The translations under genes were made by a program, and so were the position numbers. The notes under the pieces are model-generated. The model ran no database searches. It was not told the DNA's origin and saw only the letters and a program-made list of their open reading frames with translations. From Planctomycetota bacterium (GTDB taxonomy: Bacteria > Planctomycetota > Planctomycetia > Pirellulales > UBA1268), in NCBI GenBank assembly GCA_027622795.1, contig JAQBZA010000026.1, forward strand, positions 1-16,198: a DNA stretch of 16,198 bases, written 5' to 3'. The number at the start of each line of letters is the position of its first letter. Position 1 is the first letter of the stretch. Positions 7,555 to 15,704 of this stretch are shown here, in pieces.

Positions 7555-8217
7555 TTCCTCGATCGCGACCTCGGCATCGAGGTCGCGGAGAATCTGCACA
7601 GCACCTTCGAGGGTCGTGTTGGCAGCCCTACGGGAGTGGCCCTGCCGACAGGCCGATGCCAAGAGTTCAATATCAGAAAAGTCTGGATGAGCATCGAGCC
7701 GACGTCGTGCACGGCGGCCAAGCAAGCCGGCCGCATAGGCGTGGGCACTGTCCAGTGATTCAAGAAACCAACGGGTTCGTGGTGTGATGAGCCCGTCGAG
7801 TGCTGCCAAGCCGGCATTCAGCGGATCCCTGCAATCAATCGCTGTCCCGACATCATGCACGAGCGCTGCCGTAAGCAGCTCTTCGTCGAATGGTCGCTCA
7901 GCCAAGACGATTTCAAACGTCTGCAGGGCATGTTCGAGCGCATCGGCTTCCGGATACCGTGTGGGATCGCGCCGCCGACTCGCCAGCGGCCGGAGCAAGT
8001 CCATGATCCGATCGAACCGATCCCCCACAAGATGCCCGAAGCCACCGCGGACCTCCTCGTGGGAGGGCAACTGATGTTCGGGCACCCAGCCACGTGCGAC
8101 CCGCCGCGCTGCCCGCAATCTGGCCCGCTGCGAATCGATACCCTGCGCCATCAGCCGCGCCGCCTCCACGGCAATGCGACGACGGAGTTTGTCATCGTGC
8201 GGTCCGTTTGGATGCAT
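7492..8217 (-). CDS. HD-domain protein (putative metal-dependent phosphohydrolase)
   Basis: From the ATG at 8217 the protein is 241 residues. The N-terminus (LRRRIAVEAARLM, then RLRAARRVARGWVP) is a basic helical stretch I associate with planctomycete HD-domain proteins. The HD core follows: H96 in ADALEHALQTFE, the H121-D122 pair in AALVHDVGTAID, and H149 in DSAHAYAAGLL. HD proteins bind metals and usually hydrolyse nucleotides or phosphoesters; the substrate cannot be told. A later Asp that related proteins often carry in a D-x-x-G-R context seems replaced (ASACRQGHSRR), so metal binding may be altered. The frame extends upstream to a TTG at 8256, but the ATG is the better start. It begins 5 bases after the DUF1080 stop, suggesting co-transcription. 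Its 3' end overlaps the convergent sigma gene by 63 bases. Confidence 0.85.
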   Translation of the reverse strand: MHPNGPHDDKLRRRIAVEAARLMAQGIDSQRARLRAARRVARGWVPEHQLPSHEEVRGGFGHLVGDRFDRIMDLLRPLASRRRDPTRYPEADALEHALQTFEIVLAERPFDEELLTAALVHDVGTAIDCRDPLNAGLAALDGLITPRTRWFLESLDSAHAYAAGLLGRRARRRLDAHPDFSDIELLASACRQGHSRRAANTTLEGAVQILRDLDAEVAIEESFGRYAVEGGSHLLSGDPPS

Positions 8218-8222
8218 GGCCG

Positions 8223-8894
8223 TCAACGCGGAACGTTCCGAGCAACATTCCTCCAACGCACGTTCCGCAGGCTGGCGGAGGTCGCATAGGTGGCTATGCC
8301 AAGAGGCCGGGACGGGAGCATCTCGCTGCGGACATCAAACGTATGCCCGACAACCGTCTGATCGATCACCTGTTCTTGGTCAATGAAGCAAGTGATCCTT
8401 TCCGGCGTGACTCGCGCGCGAATCGTATACCATCGATCCGTCTCAAATTCGCCGGATGTCGTGGTGGCGTTTTGTGAGGCGTCAAGGCCATCGATACTTG
8501 AAAGCCCGACAATCGTTCCTCCCCAACCGCCAACAATCAAGGAACACACACCTTCACCGACCGGGAACGTGAGGCCACAGAAAAAGTCAAACCCCTCGTC
8601 GCGGCGGGCTTCGAGCGACACCTCGAAGTCAGTCTTGGGAAAGTCTCCATGCCAGGTGATGCCGCTCATATCAGAGCCCATGGCCACCCGGATAACCCCC
8701 TCCTCTACTCGTACTTCCCCCTCGCCGCCAAACGGCGTCGACTTCCAGCGGCCAAGATCCTGTCCGTTGAAGAGCGCCTGCCACTCGGGTTCGGCTGCAC
8801 TCGTCAGCCCGGCGAATACGAAGACACCGATCGCTGCCACGAGACGGAAGAGCGAAGAATGCCGCATGCGTGCTGCAACGTGGTGAACGACCAT
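8223..8894 (-). CDS. Secreted DUF1080 (3-keto-disaccharide hydrolase-like) protein
   Basis: The protein is 223 residues from the ATG at 8894; an in-frame ATG at 8867 gives a more compact signal peptide (RHSSLFR, then a hydrophobic stretch, cleavage near TSA/AEP). The mature part starts with EWQALFNGQDLGRW, the hallmark opening of DUF1080, and shows a lectin-like beta-sandwich pattern with WYTIRARV (145-152), ITCFIDQEQVID (157-168) and a closing IATYATSASLRNVRW. The DUF1080 family is named 3-keto-disaccharide hydrolase, and many members are planctomycete secreted proteins, but sugar-related activity is not proven for this one. This member is small and may be only the binding sandwich. It starts a two-gene unit with the HD gene, separated from the upstream operon by a candidate terminator. 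Confidence 0.88.
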   Translation of the reverse strand: MVVHHVAARMRHSSLFRLVAAIGVFVFAGLTSAAEPEWQALFNGQDLGRWKSTPFGGEGEVRVEEGVIRVAMGSDMSGITWHGDFPKTDFEVSLEARRDEGFDFFCGLTFPVGEGVCSLIVGGWGGTIVGLSSIDGLDASQNATTTSGEFETDRWYTIRARVTPERITCFIDQEQVIDQTVVGHTFDVRSEMLPSRPLGIATYATSASLRNVRWRNVARNVPR

Positions 8895-8940
8895 AGCTGA
8901 AGTCTACCCTGGGACAGCTCGCAGAAAACAGCCCAACAGT

Positions 8941-8968
8941 TGCCTACCGTTGAGGGTGATGGAGTCAA
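8941..8968 (-). promoter_or_regulatory. Candidate promoter for the DUF1080-HD unit
   Basis: On the minus strand a TTGACT (8963-8968) matches five of six bases of a sigma-70 -35 box. A poor -10 candidate TAGGCA (8941-8946) lies 16 bases downstream. It sits after the candidate terminator of the upstream gene and before the DUF1080 start, where a promoter is expected. The -10 match is weak. Confidence 0.25.
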
Positions 8969-8975
8969 TTTTAAA

Positions 8976-9001
8976 GAGAGTTTTTTCCTACAAAATCTCT
9001 C
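8976..9001 (-). terminator. Hairpin terminator candidate after the TPR/FG-GAP gene
   Basis: Read on the minus strand, GAGAG-A-TTTT, a 6-base loop and AAAA-A-CTCTC form a stem of nine pairs with one A/A mismatch. It is followed by TTTAAAATT, an AT-rich tail unusual for this GC-rich region. It starts 11 bases after the stop at 9013, so it probably ends the long right-hand transcription unit. Confidence 0.5.
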
Positions 9002-9012
9002 ATATGGAGGGC

Positions 9013-12000
9013 TCATCTCTGCTGGACAACGTGCAGCGGATGTGCCGGATCATTTTCCCGCAGCACGAAATCTCCGCGGGTCCCGACTGCCTGGCCGAGC
9101 TGTGTCACCGTTTCATGACCACCGGGCCACTGCACGGTGAGTCGGAGCGGTCGCTCGTCGGCTGCCAAGCCCCACACGAGCACACGACTGCTCGATGAGA
9201 GATAGCTTCCGCCTCCCTTGACCTGCCTGAGCAAGCGGTGGGATGAAGTCTCGAGAATCGCAGAGGCTCCAACAGCATCACGGTTTGCCTGCGTCCCAAT
9301 CAGTCGTACAGCGATTCGACTCGGCGTGGGTGATGTCTCATTGAGAAGCAGTGCCAGTGGTTCGTTGGCGTTACTGATGACGATGTCATCCGACCCGTCC
9401 CCGTCAAGATCACCAGCAGCAGCACCGCGGCCGAGATGTCCGACGGCACAGTACGCGCCAGCGGTGGCAGCAACATTTTTAAGGCGACGGCCGGCCTGAT
9501 TGTGGAAGAGGAGAGGTCGCTGGAGGACGGGCGCCTGTGATGGAAACTGCATCACGTGGCCGTTTGCCACAAAAAGATCTTCCGCTCCATCAAGATCGAC
9601 ATCGGTAAACATGGTGCCAAATCCTACGTAGCCGGCACCGACTGCGGTGATGCCCGTCACGGCGCTAACATGCTCAAACATCGCATCGCCAAAATTACGG
9701 TAGAGTCCAAAACTCTGATTCTCAAAGTTTGCAACCCAGATATCTGGCAGTCCGTCGAGATTGGCATCACCTACGTCGGTGCCCATGCTGCCATCCGGCT
9801 CACCGGTCAGACCAACCGCGATGCCTGCCAGTAAGCCATATTCTTCGAGCCGTCCGTCGCCCGTGTTTTTGTAGAGGAAGTTCGGCGTTGTGTCATTAGC
9901 CACATGAATGTCAATATCCCCATCGAGGTCAAGGTCGGCGGCAACTACTCCCAGCCCCTTCCCACCTGCCACGAGACCGACCGCCGCGCTCACAGCGTTG
10001 AACCGACCCATGCCATCGCCTCGCAGGAACCTGTCGTCAACGCCATTGAACTGGGCTGGCGGACAGACATCACGCCGTCCTGCAATCGTGCAGGGGGGAT
10101 CATTCTTCGGGCTCCAGTCACAGTACCGGGTAAGGTAGAGATCGAGATGGCCGTCAGCGTCCAGATCAAGCCACGCGGCACTCGTGAGCCAACCCTCGTC
10201 TGAAATCCTATGCACCTCTGGCGGCACGCTGCGAAATGTGCCATCCCCCATGTTCTGCAGCAACAACACACCCTCGTAGCCGGTAACAAGAATGTCGGGC
10301 ATACCATCAGCGTCATAGTCGCCAACGTTCACTCCGTGGGCATAAAAGCGACCGGGCGGGATCCCTGACAAGGCTGTCACATTCACGAATTGGGCTCGAC
10401 CGTCATTACGAAAAAGCGCGTCGGGAACGCCAGTCGGTTGCACCAATCTTTCGGGAAAATCTCCTCCCCCGACTGCGAACACGTCGTGATCTCCGTCACT
10501 GTCATAGTCAAGCAGACCCACCCCGGATCCGAGGCTTTCGAGAATCGTGAGATGCCCGTGCTGCTGGCCGGTGACGCTGGTAAAGACAAGCCCCCGCTCA
10601 GTCGCCTGTTCGGAAAAACGGAGCGTTGCGTGAGTTCCCGGAATTGGTGCTTTCGCTGGACGTTCCCGTGATGGCGAAGTACCAGGACGCGCCATGGCAA
10701 ACCCCGTCAGGCCCGCCGTCGGTGCAGGAAGCGAGGTGTTGTGAGACTCCAAAAAGCGGCGTGTCGGTCCATGCGCTGGATCGATGTCGAGCGCGGTAGC
10801 GAACCACTGCATTCCTTCAGCATGCGACTTCCAACGATAGGTGAGTGCGCCGATCTCAGCCCGCAGGTCGGCGTTTGCTGGATCACGAGGTAGATCCTGT
10901 AGCAGTTCTCGCAGCCGTTTCAGTGGAGTCACTGCGGCATCGCGATATGCCATGTGTTCCTCGGCCTCCGCGCTCCGGCCCGCCAATCGCAGGGCACGAC
11001 CAAGCACGTAGCGGAGCTCCGCATCTTCGGGACGGATAGCCACGGCCCGCGACAGCCAGTCGACGGCACGCCCCGCCTCACCGGACGAGACCTCGAGCCG
11101 ACCAATGAGCGCGAGTGCCGCGAGATTGTCCGGATCCACAGCAAGCAGGGCTTCGAGTTGCTGACGAGCGTCTCCAAGCTCACCGAGTTGTATGAGGCAT
11201 TCCGCACGACCAACCACCGCCTCACAGTCGGCAGAGTCGTCGTCAAGCAGGGACGTCCAGACCGAGAGCGCTTCGGAACTTTGCAGACGCTGCATGTGTG
11301 CCTTCGCAAGCCCACGTCGGGCCTCGACATTCGAGGGTTCGATCTCAATCGCCTTCGCGTACGAGGCAGCGGCGTCATCCCAGGCCAGTTGCATCGTGGC
11401 GACAAGACCACGCATCACGTGTGGTCCCACATCTTCGGGATGGTCCGACTCCCAGGCGTCGAGTGTTCTCGCGGCCTCAGTCAGATGAAGCCGCTTGAGC
11501 ATTCCGAGTACAAGCACCCGATAGATCTCCGGCCCATCGGATCGCGGATCACCAATCAATGCCGGCCAATGTGACTCCATCGCGGCGACTTGACCGGCCT
11601 GAGCAAGGAGGAGCCACCGCTCCCGCTCAAGGTCATCCGCCGGCCCGCCAGACTCCGCAGACTTCGCAAGTCGTTGCTTTGCTTCGTGCAGATCACCCTG
11701 TCGTCGCGCCAACCGCGCCGCCTCAAAGTGCACAACGCCCCGACGGAGACTCAATCGATCGGCCACCACCAGCCAGCGGGCCGCGGCCTCATGGTTTCGC
11801 GCATCGATCAGCGTTGAGATCCTTGAGAGTGCCACAGCAGGGATTGCAACCAATACAACAGCGATTAGACAACCCGTAATGGCCAGCATCGTCGTGAACC
11901 GTGGTGGTCGAGCGAACCCCCTCCACCGCGTTAACAACTGCGGGGCTGCGTGGCAAACAGCCGGTTCCCCACTCGCAGATGATCTGGGCTTTGGCCGTGA

Positions 12001-12027
12001 GGGCATAGGCGAACTCGCTGAGGTCAC
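9013..12027 (-). CDS. Membrane-anchored TPR / FG-GAP (VCBS) / ASPIC-UnbV protein, CRTAC1-like
   Basis: The protein has 1004 residues from a GTG at 12027; an ATG seven codons downstream at 12006 is an alternative, and neither has a clear Shine-Dalgarno. A basic N-terminus precedes one membrane helix (about 47-68), so the remainder is probably extracytoplasmic. Residues about 80-430 are tetratricopeptide repeats (for example WDDAAASYAKAIEIEPSNVEARRGLAKAH). Residues about 470-890 form an FG-GAP/VCBS beta-propeller with seven Asp-rich calcium loops of the DxDxDG type, starting near 507, 570, 621, 698, 754, 809 and 873, as expected for seven blades. Three Cys (636, 646, 655) lie in an insert also typical of this family. 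The C-terminus (about 903-975, RIAVRLIG to VQWPGGHETV) is ASPIC/UnbV. Such proteins are abundant in planctomycetes and are thought to act in surface protein interaction. It is last in the right-hand unit. Confidence 0.92.
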   Translation of the reverse strand: MTSASSPMPSRPKPRSSASGEPAVCHAAPQLLTRWRGFARPPRFTTMLAITGCLIAVVLVAIPAVALSRISTLIDARNHEAAARWLVVADRLSLRRGVVHFEAARLARRQGDLHEAKQRLAKSAESGGPADDLERERWLLLAQAGQVAAMESHWPALIGDPRSDGPEIYRVLVLGMLKRLHLTEAARTLDAWESDHPEDVGPHVMRGLVATMQLAWDDAAASYAKAIEIEPSNVEARRGLAKAHMQRLQSSEALSVWTSLLDDDSADCEAVVGRAECLIQLGELGDARQQLEALLAVDPDNLAALALIGRLEVSSGEAGRAVDWLSRAVAIRPEDAELRYVLGRALRLAGRSAEAEEHMAYRDAAVTPLKRLRELLQDLPRDPANADLRAEIGALTYRWKSHAEGMQWFATALDIDPAHGPTRRFLESHNTSLPAPTAGLTGFAMARPGTSPSRERPAKAPIPGTHATLRFSEQATERGLVFTSVTGQQHGHLTILESLGSGVGLLDYDSDGDHDVFAVGGGDFPERLVQPTGVPDALFRNDGRAQFVNVTALSGIPPGRFYAHGVNVGDYDADGMPDILVTGYEGVLLLQNMGDGTFRSVPPEVHRISDEGWLTSAAWLDLDADGHLDLYLTRYCDWSPKNDPPCTIAGRRDVCPPAQFNGVDDRFLRGDGMGRFNAVSAAVGLVAGGKGLGVVAADLDLDGDIDIHVANDTTPNFLYKNTGDGRLEEYGLLAGIAVGLTGEPDGSMGTDVGDANLDGLPDIWVANFENQSFGLYRNFGDAMFEHVSAVTGITAVGAGYVGFGTMFTDVDLDGAEDLFVANGHVMQFPSQAPVLQRPLLFHNQAGRRLKNVAATAGAYCAVGHLGRGAAAGDLDGDGSDDIVISNANEPLALLLNETSPTPSRIAVRLIGTQANRDAVGASAILETSSHRLLRQVKGGGSYLSSSSRVLVWGLAADERPLRLTVQWPGGHETVTQLGQAVGTRGDFVLRENDPAHPLHVVQQR

Positions 12028-12076
12028 CAGGGAGGCGACAACCTGCCGCCACGATGACCGAGGCAGGCCAGCATCA

Positions 12077-12397
12077 TCACTGGAGCGATTCGAGCATCTC
12101 TTTGGCCTTCGCGCGGACCTTGTCTTTCCCTCGGATTGACATCAGGTCGTCACAGCGAGCCACAAGGACAGACTTGGAAGGATCTGTCGCAGCGATCGCC
12201 TCGATAAGCTCACGCAGGGCGACAATCGAACTGTCTGTCTCGCCTTGCTCGGCAAACTGTTCGAGGATCGCTTGGGCTTGTTCAACCGGCGTTTTGACGG
12301 CAACCGGCACACTTTTTTCCTGCCGCCCGCACCCAGCACCAAGAAGTGAAACAAGTACGAGAACTCTGACAGTGACATCACGAAACAGATGCGACAT
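12077..12397 (-). CDS. Small lipoprotein of unknown function
   Basis: This 106-residue protein has an N-terminal hydrophobic stretch (VRVLVLVSLLGAGC) ending in C23 followed by GRQEKS, a lipoprotein signal with Gly rather than the usual Leu at the -3 position. The mature part (about 84 residues) is mostly predicted helix, with acidic and alanine-rich segments (EQAQAILEQFAEQGE) and a basic C-terminus (KDKVRAKAKEMLESLQ). I do not recognise a named family. The start is supported by AAGGA five bases before the ATG. It lies 39 bases after the DUF1559 gene and 49 bases before the TPR/FG-GAP gene, so it is probably co-transcribed. Small lipoproteins next to DUF1559 genes are frequent in planctomycetes. 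Confidence 0.85.
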   Translation of the reverse strand: MSHLFRDVTVRVLVLVSLLGAGCGRQEKSVPVAVKTPVEQAQAILEQFAEQGETDSSIVALRELIEAIAATDPSKSVLVARCDDLMSIRGKDKVRAKAKEMLESLQ

Positions 12398-12436
12398 GAC
12401 AATCCTTATTCACTTCAAGAAGACAAACGACTTTTA

Positions 12437-13426
12437 TCACCAGTTGGCTGCTTGACCATCTCCACGGGCACCAAGTCTTTGCCACGTCACCAATTCAATA
12501 TTGTCATTCACAAAGTGCGTCGACCCGTCACAGGCGGCGGTACTCACACCCCCAGGGTGCATGCTGCGGGCTGGGAAAATTCCTTGCCGGTCGGCGGCAT
12601 ATCCAAATCCGGTACTTTCAGCACAGTTCACATGAGCCCAGTTGGGTGGAGCTACGGTGTTGATGACGCACTGCCCTGGAAGACCGGCATTCCAGTGTTT
12701 GCCAGCGTTGACCACCTGATACCCAGCAGCTGTTCCGTCGCATGCCTGCCCTGCCGTCTCAATTTCGGCAGCAGTCGGAAAATTAGCGGTCGCCAGCGAG
12801 AGACCGTTGGTAAAGTCACGTTCCAGATTGAGTGCTCCACCATTGTTATCGCCATGAAGAAATTCAGCTATGAGCACTGTTTTTGACAAGCCATCCGTCA
12901 GTTCAGCAACCGTTGTTGGGAACCAACGCAGGAGTGCTCCAGAGGCGGTCGTCGCAGCAAGTTTACTGTACAAGTTTTTGGTGGCACCGCCCGAAACGGC
13001 ATAGTTTGTCCCTCCCCAGTTGCTATCGGGAAACGGACTGTCGGACGGGCACTGAAAGCCATCGATTCGCGCCCTACCCGGCTGCCCAGAACCGTAATTC
13101 CTGCCCGCATCGAATGCCTGTGCAAAATCGAACTGGTCATAGAGGGCCTGCTCCTCAATAAAGGGGAGCATCTGAGTCCACACTCCGTGACCACGCCATT
13201 CATTCCACGACGGATCATTGTTGTACTGATATTTCGGAAATTCTTTTCGCGAGTTCTCGTAGTTGAGAAACGCGAGCGCCAATTGCTTCACCTTGTTGGT
13301 GCACGAACTACGTCGGGCAGCCTCACGTGCCGCCTGCACAGCTGGCAGCAGCAAGCCAATGAGCACACCGATGATCGCGATAACCACCAGAAGCTCCACA
13401 AGCGTGAAGCCTGAATGTCTTCGCAT
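12437..13426 (-). CDS. DUF1559 prepilin-like protein with type IV pilin N-terminal signal
   Basis: The chosen start, ATG 13426, gives 329 residues and puts the prepilin signal at the N-terminus: basic RRHSG, cleavage expected between G6 and F7, then FTLVELLVVIAIIGVLIGLL with the conserved Glu at mature position 5. A Shine-Dalgarno-like GGGGTGA (13432-13438) is five bases upstream. The frame remains open 55 codons further upstream, but that extension has no signal and is rejected. The rest is DUF1559 (SBP_bac_10-like), with CTNKVKQLALAFLNYEN (42-58), FQCPSDS (125-131), and the terminal HPGGV (290-294) and ACDGSTHFVNDNIEL (298-312) motifs. Planctomycetes carry many such pseudopilin-like proteins, probably processed by a prepilin peptidase and assembled or anchored at the cytoplasmic membrane; their role is unproven. 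It lies between the EF-hand and lipoprotein genes. Confidence 0.95.
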   Translation of the reverse strand: MRRHSGFTLVELLVVIAIIGVLIGLLLPAVQAAREAARRSSCTNKVKQLALAFLNYENSRKEFPKYQYNNDPSWNEWRGHGVWTQMLPFIEEQALYDQFDFAQAFDAGRNYGSGQPGRARIDGFQCPSDSPFPDSNWGGTNYAVSGGATKNLYSKLAATTASGALLRWFPTTVAELTDGLSKTVLIAEFLHGDNNGGALNLERDFTNGLSLATANFPTAAEIETAGQACDGTAAGYQVVNAGKHWNAGLPGQCVINTVAPPNWAHVNCAESTGFGYAADRQGIFPARSMHPGGVSTAACDGSTHFVNDNIELVTWQRLGARGDGQAANW

Positions 13427-13431
13427 AATGT

Positions 13432-13438
13432 TCACCCC
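13432..13438 (-). promoter_or_regulatory. Shine-Dalgarno deciding the DUF1559 start
   Basis: GGGGTGA on the minus strand, five bases before the ATG at 13426, favours that start over the 55-codon upstream extension and agrees with the position of the prepilin signal. Confidence 0.5.
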
Positions 13439-13514
13439 GTAAGTGACTTGTACCCGCACTTGCAAATATAGCGTCAGATCGGCAGCCGAATCCACCCCAC
13501 ATCGGAGTGGTGAG

Positions 13515-14144
13515 TCAGAACCCCTGAGACCCACCGCCGGCTGGATTGCCGTCTTGTTGCGGAGGGCGGCGGAAACCCTCATCGGAGCCACGGCGACCTT
13601 CTGGACGCCCGATGCCAGCCCGCTGCATCATCTCCCGCAGCCGCTCCATTCCAGCGGTAAACTCCTCACGCGAGAGTGAGCCATTTCCATCGCGATCCAT
13701 TCGGTCGAACGCCTCACCCGCTCGCGGTGCCCCTTCGGGCCGCACCCCTTCCTCACGACCGTTGACCCGGGAACGTTCGGGAGCATCAACTGGCCGACGC
13801 AAGCGTTCGACCATGGGCCGCTGGCCCTCACCACCCGCCCGCATCCGCACGGCTATCCCGGCCACTTCACCTTCGTCGAGAAATCCATCACCATTCCCGT
13901 CGACTCGGTCAAACATCGTCTCCATCTCCGCAGTGCGGGTTTCGAGAAACTCTTTGCGGCTCACTCGGCCGTCACCATCTTTGTCAGCCCGCGCGATCAT
14001 CTCGGCGGGGCTGCGGGCACCGACCGGCGGGCCCGCGGGCTGGCGTTGCTGGTCTTCGGCTGACTGGGCTGCCGCGGTGACAGAGACCAGCGCACTCCCC
14101 ACGAATACGAATATGGCTGTGGCAAGGGCAAGACGAATCGACAT
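13515..14144 (-). CDS. Secreted EF-hand protein
   Basis: From the ATG at 14144 the protein is 209 residues. This start has a good Shine-Dalgarno (GGAGAA, 14151-14156, six-base spacer) and places a signal peptide (SIRLALATAIFVFVGSALV, cleavage near AAAQS) at the N-terminus; a longer frame reaching 14201 is less likely. Three EF-hand loops are clear: 54-65 (DKDGDGRVSRKE), 82-93 (DGNGDGFLDEGE) and 150-161 (DRDGNGSLSREE), all with Asp/Asn at positions 1, 3 and 5 and Glu at 12, so calcium binding is likely. Between loops two and three is an Arg/Glu/Pro-rich linker, and the C-terminus is Gly/Arg/Pro-rich and probably disordered. Planctomycete secreted EF-hand proteins of this type often lie next to DUF1501/DUF1553 genes; the role is unknown. 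It sits 56 bases after the DUF1501 stop. Confidence 0.9.
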   Translation of the reverse strand: MSIRLALATAIFVFVGSALVSVTAAAQSAEDQQRQPAGPPVGARSPAEMIARADKDGDGRVSRKEFLETRTAEMETMFDRVDGNGDGFLDEGEVAGIAVRMRAGGEGQRPMVERLRRPVDAPERSRVNGREEGVRPEGAPRAGEAFDRMDRDGNGSLSREEFTAGMERLREMMQRAGIGRPEGRRGSDEGFRRPPQQDGNPAGGGSQGF

Positions 14145-14200
14145 GGCGGTTTCTCCAAGTGGTGTAATGAGGAAGAAGAGGTTATTTGTCAGGGACAGCA

Positions 14201-15655
14201 TCAGGACATGATCTCGTGAGCGACGCTTCCGTGCACGTCAGTGAGGCGGAAGTCGCGACCCGCGTACCGGAACGTGAGTCGCTCGTGGTCGAGGCCCAGA
14301 AGGTGCAGCAGCGTGGCGTGCCAGTCGTGGACATGCATGCGGCGATCAACGGCAGCGTAGCCGAGTTCATCGGTCGCGCCATACGTCATTCCACCCTTGA
14401 CTCCGCCCCCAGCCATCCAGATCGTAAACCCTCGGTTGTTGTGATCGCGGCCGTCGCGGCCCTGGCTGTGGGGCGTCCGGCCAAATTCGCCCCCCCAGAT
14501 GACAAGCGTCTCATTGAGCAGGCCACGCTCGGCGAGGTCGCCAAGAAGGCCGGCAATCGGTTGATCCACCTGCCGACACGAGTTTTCCAGTGCGGTGTTG
14601 ATGCTGAAGTGATGGTCCCATGTGCCATGAGTCACCTGTACGAACCGCACACCCGCCTCGACAAATCGCCGCGCCATCAGGCACTGCCTCCCGAAGGCGT
14701 CACTCGGACCGCCACCGATGCCATATCGCGAAAGGGTTGCCTCGTTCTCGTCAACGAGATCCATCACCCGCGGCACGTCGGCCTGCATGCGGAAGGCGAG
14801 TTCGTATGACTCGATCACGCCTTCGACCGCGGGGCTCACGCCCCCGTCGAGTTCGAGTCGCCCACGGTTGAGATCTTGCACGAGGTCGAGTTGGCTTCGC
14901 TGCTCGCTAGGTTCGCGCACCGGATTTCGAATGTTCGCCATCGATGCCGGAGCCACCGTGGTTCGGGCACGGCCCCCACCAAGTCTGGTTCCCTGGTAAA
15001 TCGCCGGGAGAAATGCGCTTCCGTACGTTCGTGCCGCGGCCACCGGTGGGTTGATCGTAATGAAGCCGGGAAGGTTTTCATTCTCCGTGCCGAGTCCGTA
15101 GAGCGTCCAGGCGCCGAGCGACGGGCGGACAAACTGGGGCGTGCCCGTGTGGAGTTGGGCGAAAGCCTGCGGGTGCGCGGGGAGGTCTGTCGCCATCGAG
15201 TTGATCACGCAGAGGCGGTCGGCATGCGCAGCCACCTCGTCAAACAGACTCGAGATCCACAAACCGCTCTCACCCCGCTGTCGAAACGGCCATCGCGGCG
15301 CCATGAGTTCGGCACGGCCGAGCCGACCCGCCCCCGGCAACCCGGCGGCTGGCGCAGCCTTGCCCCCGTCGGCAACCAGCCGAGGCTTGTAGTCGAAGGT
15401 ATCGACATGGGAAGGGCCCCCTTGCATGCAGAGAAAGATCACATGCTTGGCACGGGCGGGAAAATGTGGCGGACGGGCGGCAAGGGGACCGGCGGCGGAG
15501 CCTCCAGGCAACGCAACGCCATCGGCGCGGCCAGTACGCAGGCGCCCCGTCTGGGCAAGGAGGGCCGCAAGCGCAAGCGATCCGAACCCGTTGGCAGTGG
15601 CCTGGAGGAACCCGCGCCGTGAGGGCGTGGAGAAGGGCGACACAGAACCAACCAT
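14201..15655 (-). CDS. DUF1501 family protein with Tat signal (second copy)
   Basis: This 484-residue protein starts at an ATG with a Shine-Dalgarno-like AGGTGA (15660-15665) four bases upstream. The twin-arginine signal is SRRGFL (12-17), followed by a hydrophobic Ala/Leu segment to about residue 35. DUF1501 markers are KHVIFLCMQGGPSHVDTFDYKP near residue 70, RFVEAGVRFVQVTHGTWDHH, VIWGGEFGRTPHSQGRDGRDHN and the DWHATLLHLLGLD stretch near the C-terminus. The Asp/His residues in these motifs resemble a metal site of the alkaline phosphatase fold, with unproven activity. Compared with the first copy (1842-3134) it is 54 residues longer and keeps the more usual GRTPHSQG and GRDHN forms. It follows a DUF1553 gene at a 49-base gap, the usual partner order, and heads towards the EF-hand gene. 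Confidence 0.96.
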   Translation of the reverse strand: MVGSVSPFSTPSRRGFLQATANGFGSLALAALLAQTGRLRTGRADGVALPGGSAAGPLAARPPHFPARAKHVIFLCMQGGPSHVDTFDYKPRLVADGGKAAPAAGLPGAGRLGRAELMAPRWPFRQRGESGLWISSLFDEVAAHADRLCVINSMATDLPAHPQAFAQLHTGTPQFVRPSLGAWTLYGLGTENENLPGFITINPPVAAARTYGSAFLPAIYQGTRLGGGRARTTVAPASMANIRNPVREPSEQRSQLDLVQDLNRGRLELDGGVSPAVEGVIESYELAFRMQADVPRVMDLVDENEATLSRYGIGGGPSDAFGRQCLMARRFVEAGVRFVQVTHGTWDHHFSINTALENSCRQVDQPIAGLLGDLAERGLLNETLVIWGGEFGRTPHSQGRDGRDHNNRGFTIWMAGGGVKGGMTYGATDELGYAAVDRRMHVHDWHATLLHLLGLDHERLTFRYAGRDFRLTDVHGSVAHEIMS

Positions 15656-15704
15656 ACGCTCACCTGGAATGCGGGGTATCGGTCACCATGGGGCGGCAGA
15701 AAAC

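Noticed and set aside
8218..8256. TTG start for the HD gene
   Set aside because: It would overlap the DUF1080 end, and the ATG at 8217 directly precedes the conserved N-terminal helix.
13465..13493. TATATT as a -10 box for DUF1559 on the minus strand
   Set aside because: The hexamer is good, but no -35 element is found at 16-18 bases, and the gene is probably read from upstream.
13427..13591. 55-codon upstream extension of the DUF1559 gene
   Set aside because: It would bury the prepilin signal, which must be N-terminal; the ATG at 13426 has a ribosome-binding site.
13546..14211. 221-codon plus-strand frame opposite the EF-hand gene
   Set aside because: It is a Ser/Arg/Pro-rich shadow of the repeated Asp and Gly codons in the EF-hand gene.
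14876..15622. 248-codon plus-strand frame within the second DUF1501 gene
   Set aside because: It lies fully antisense to a certain gene, with Arg/Gly-rich composition and no recognisable motif.
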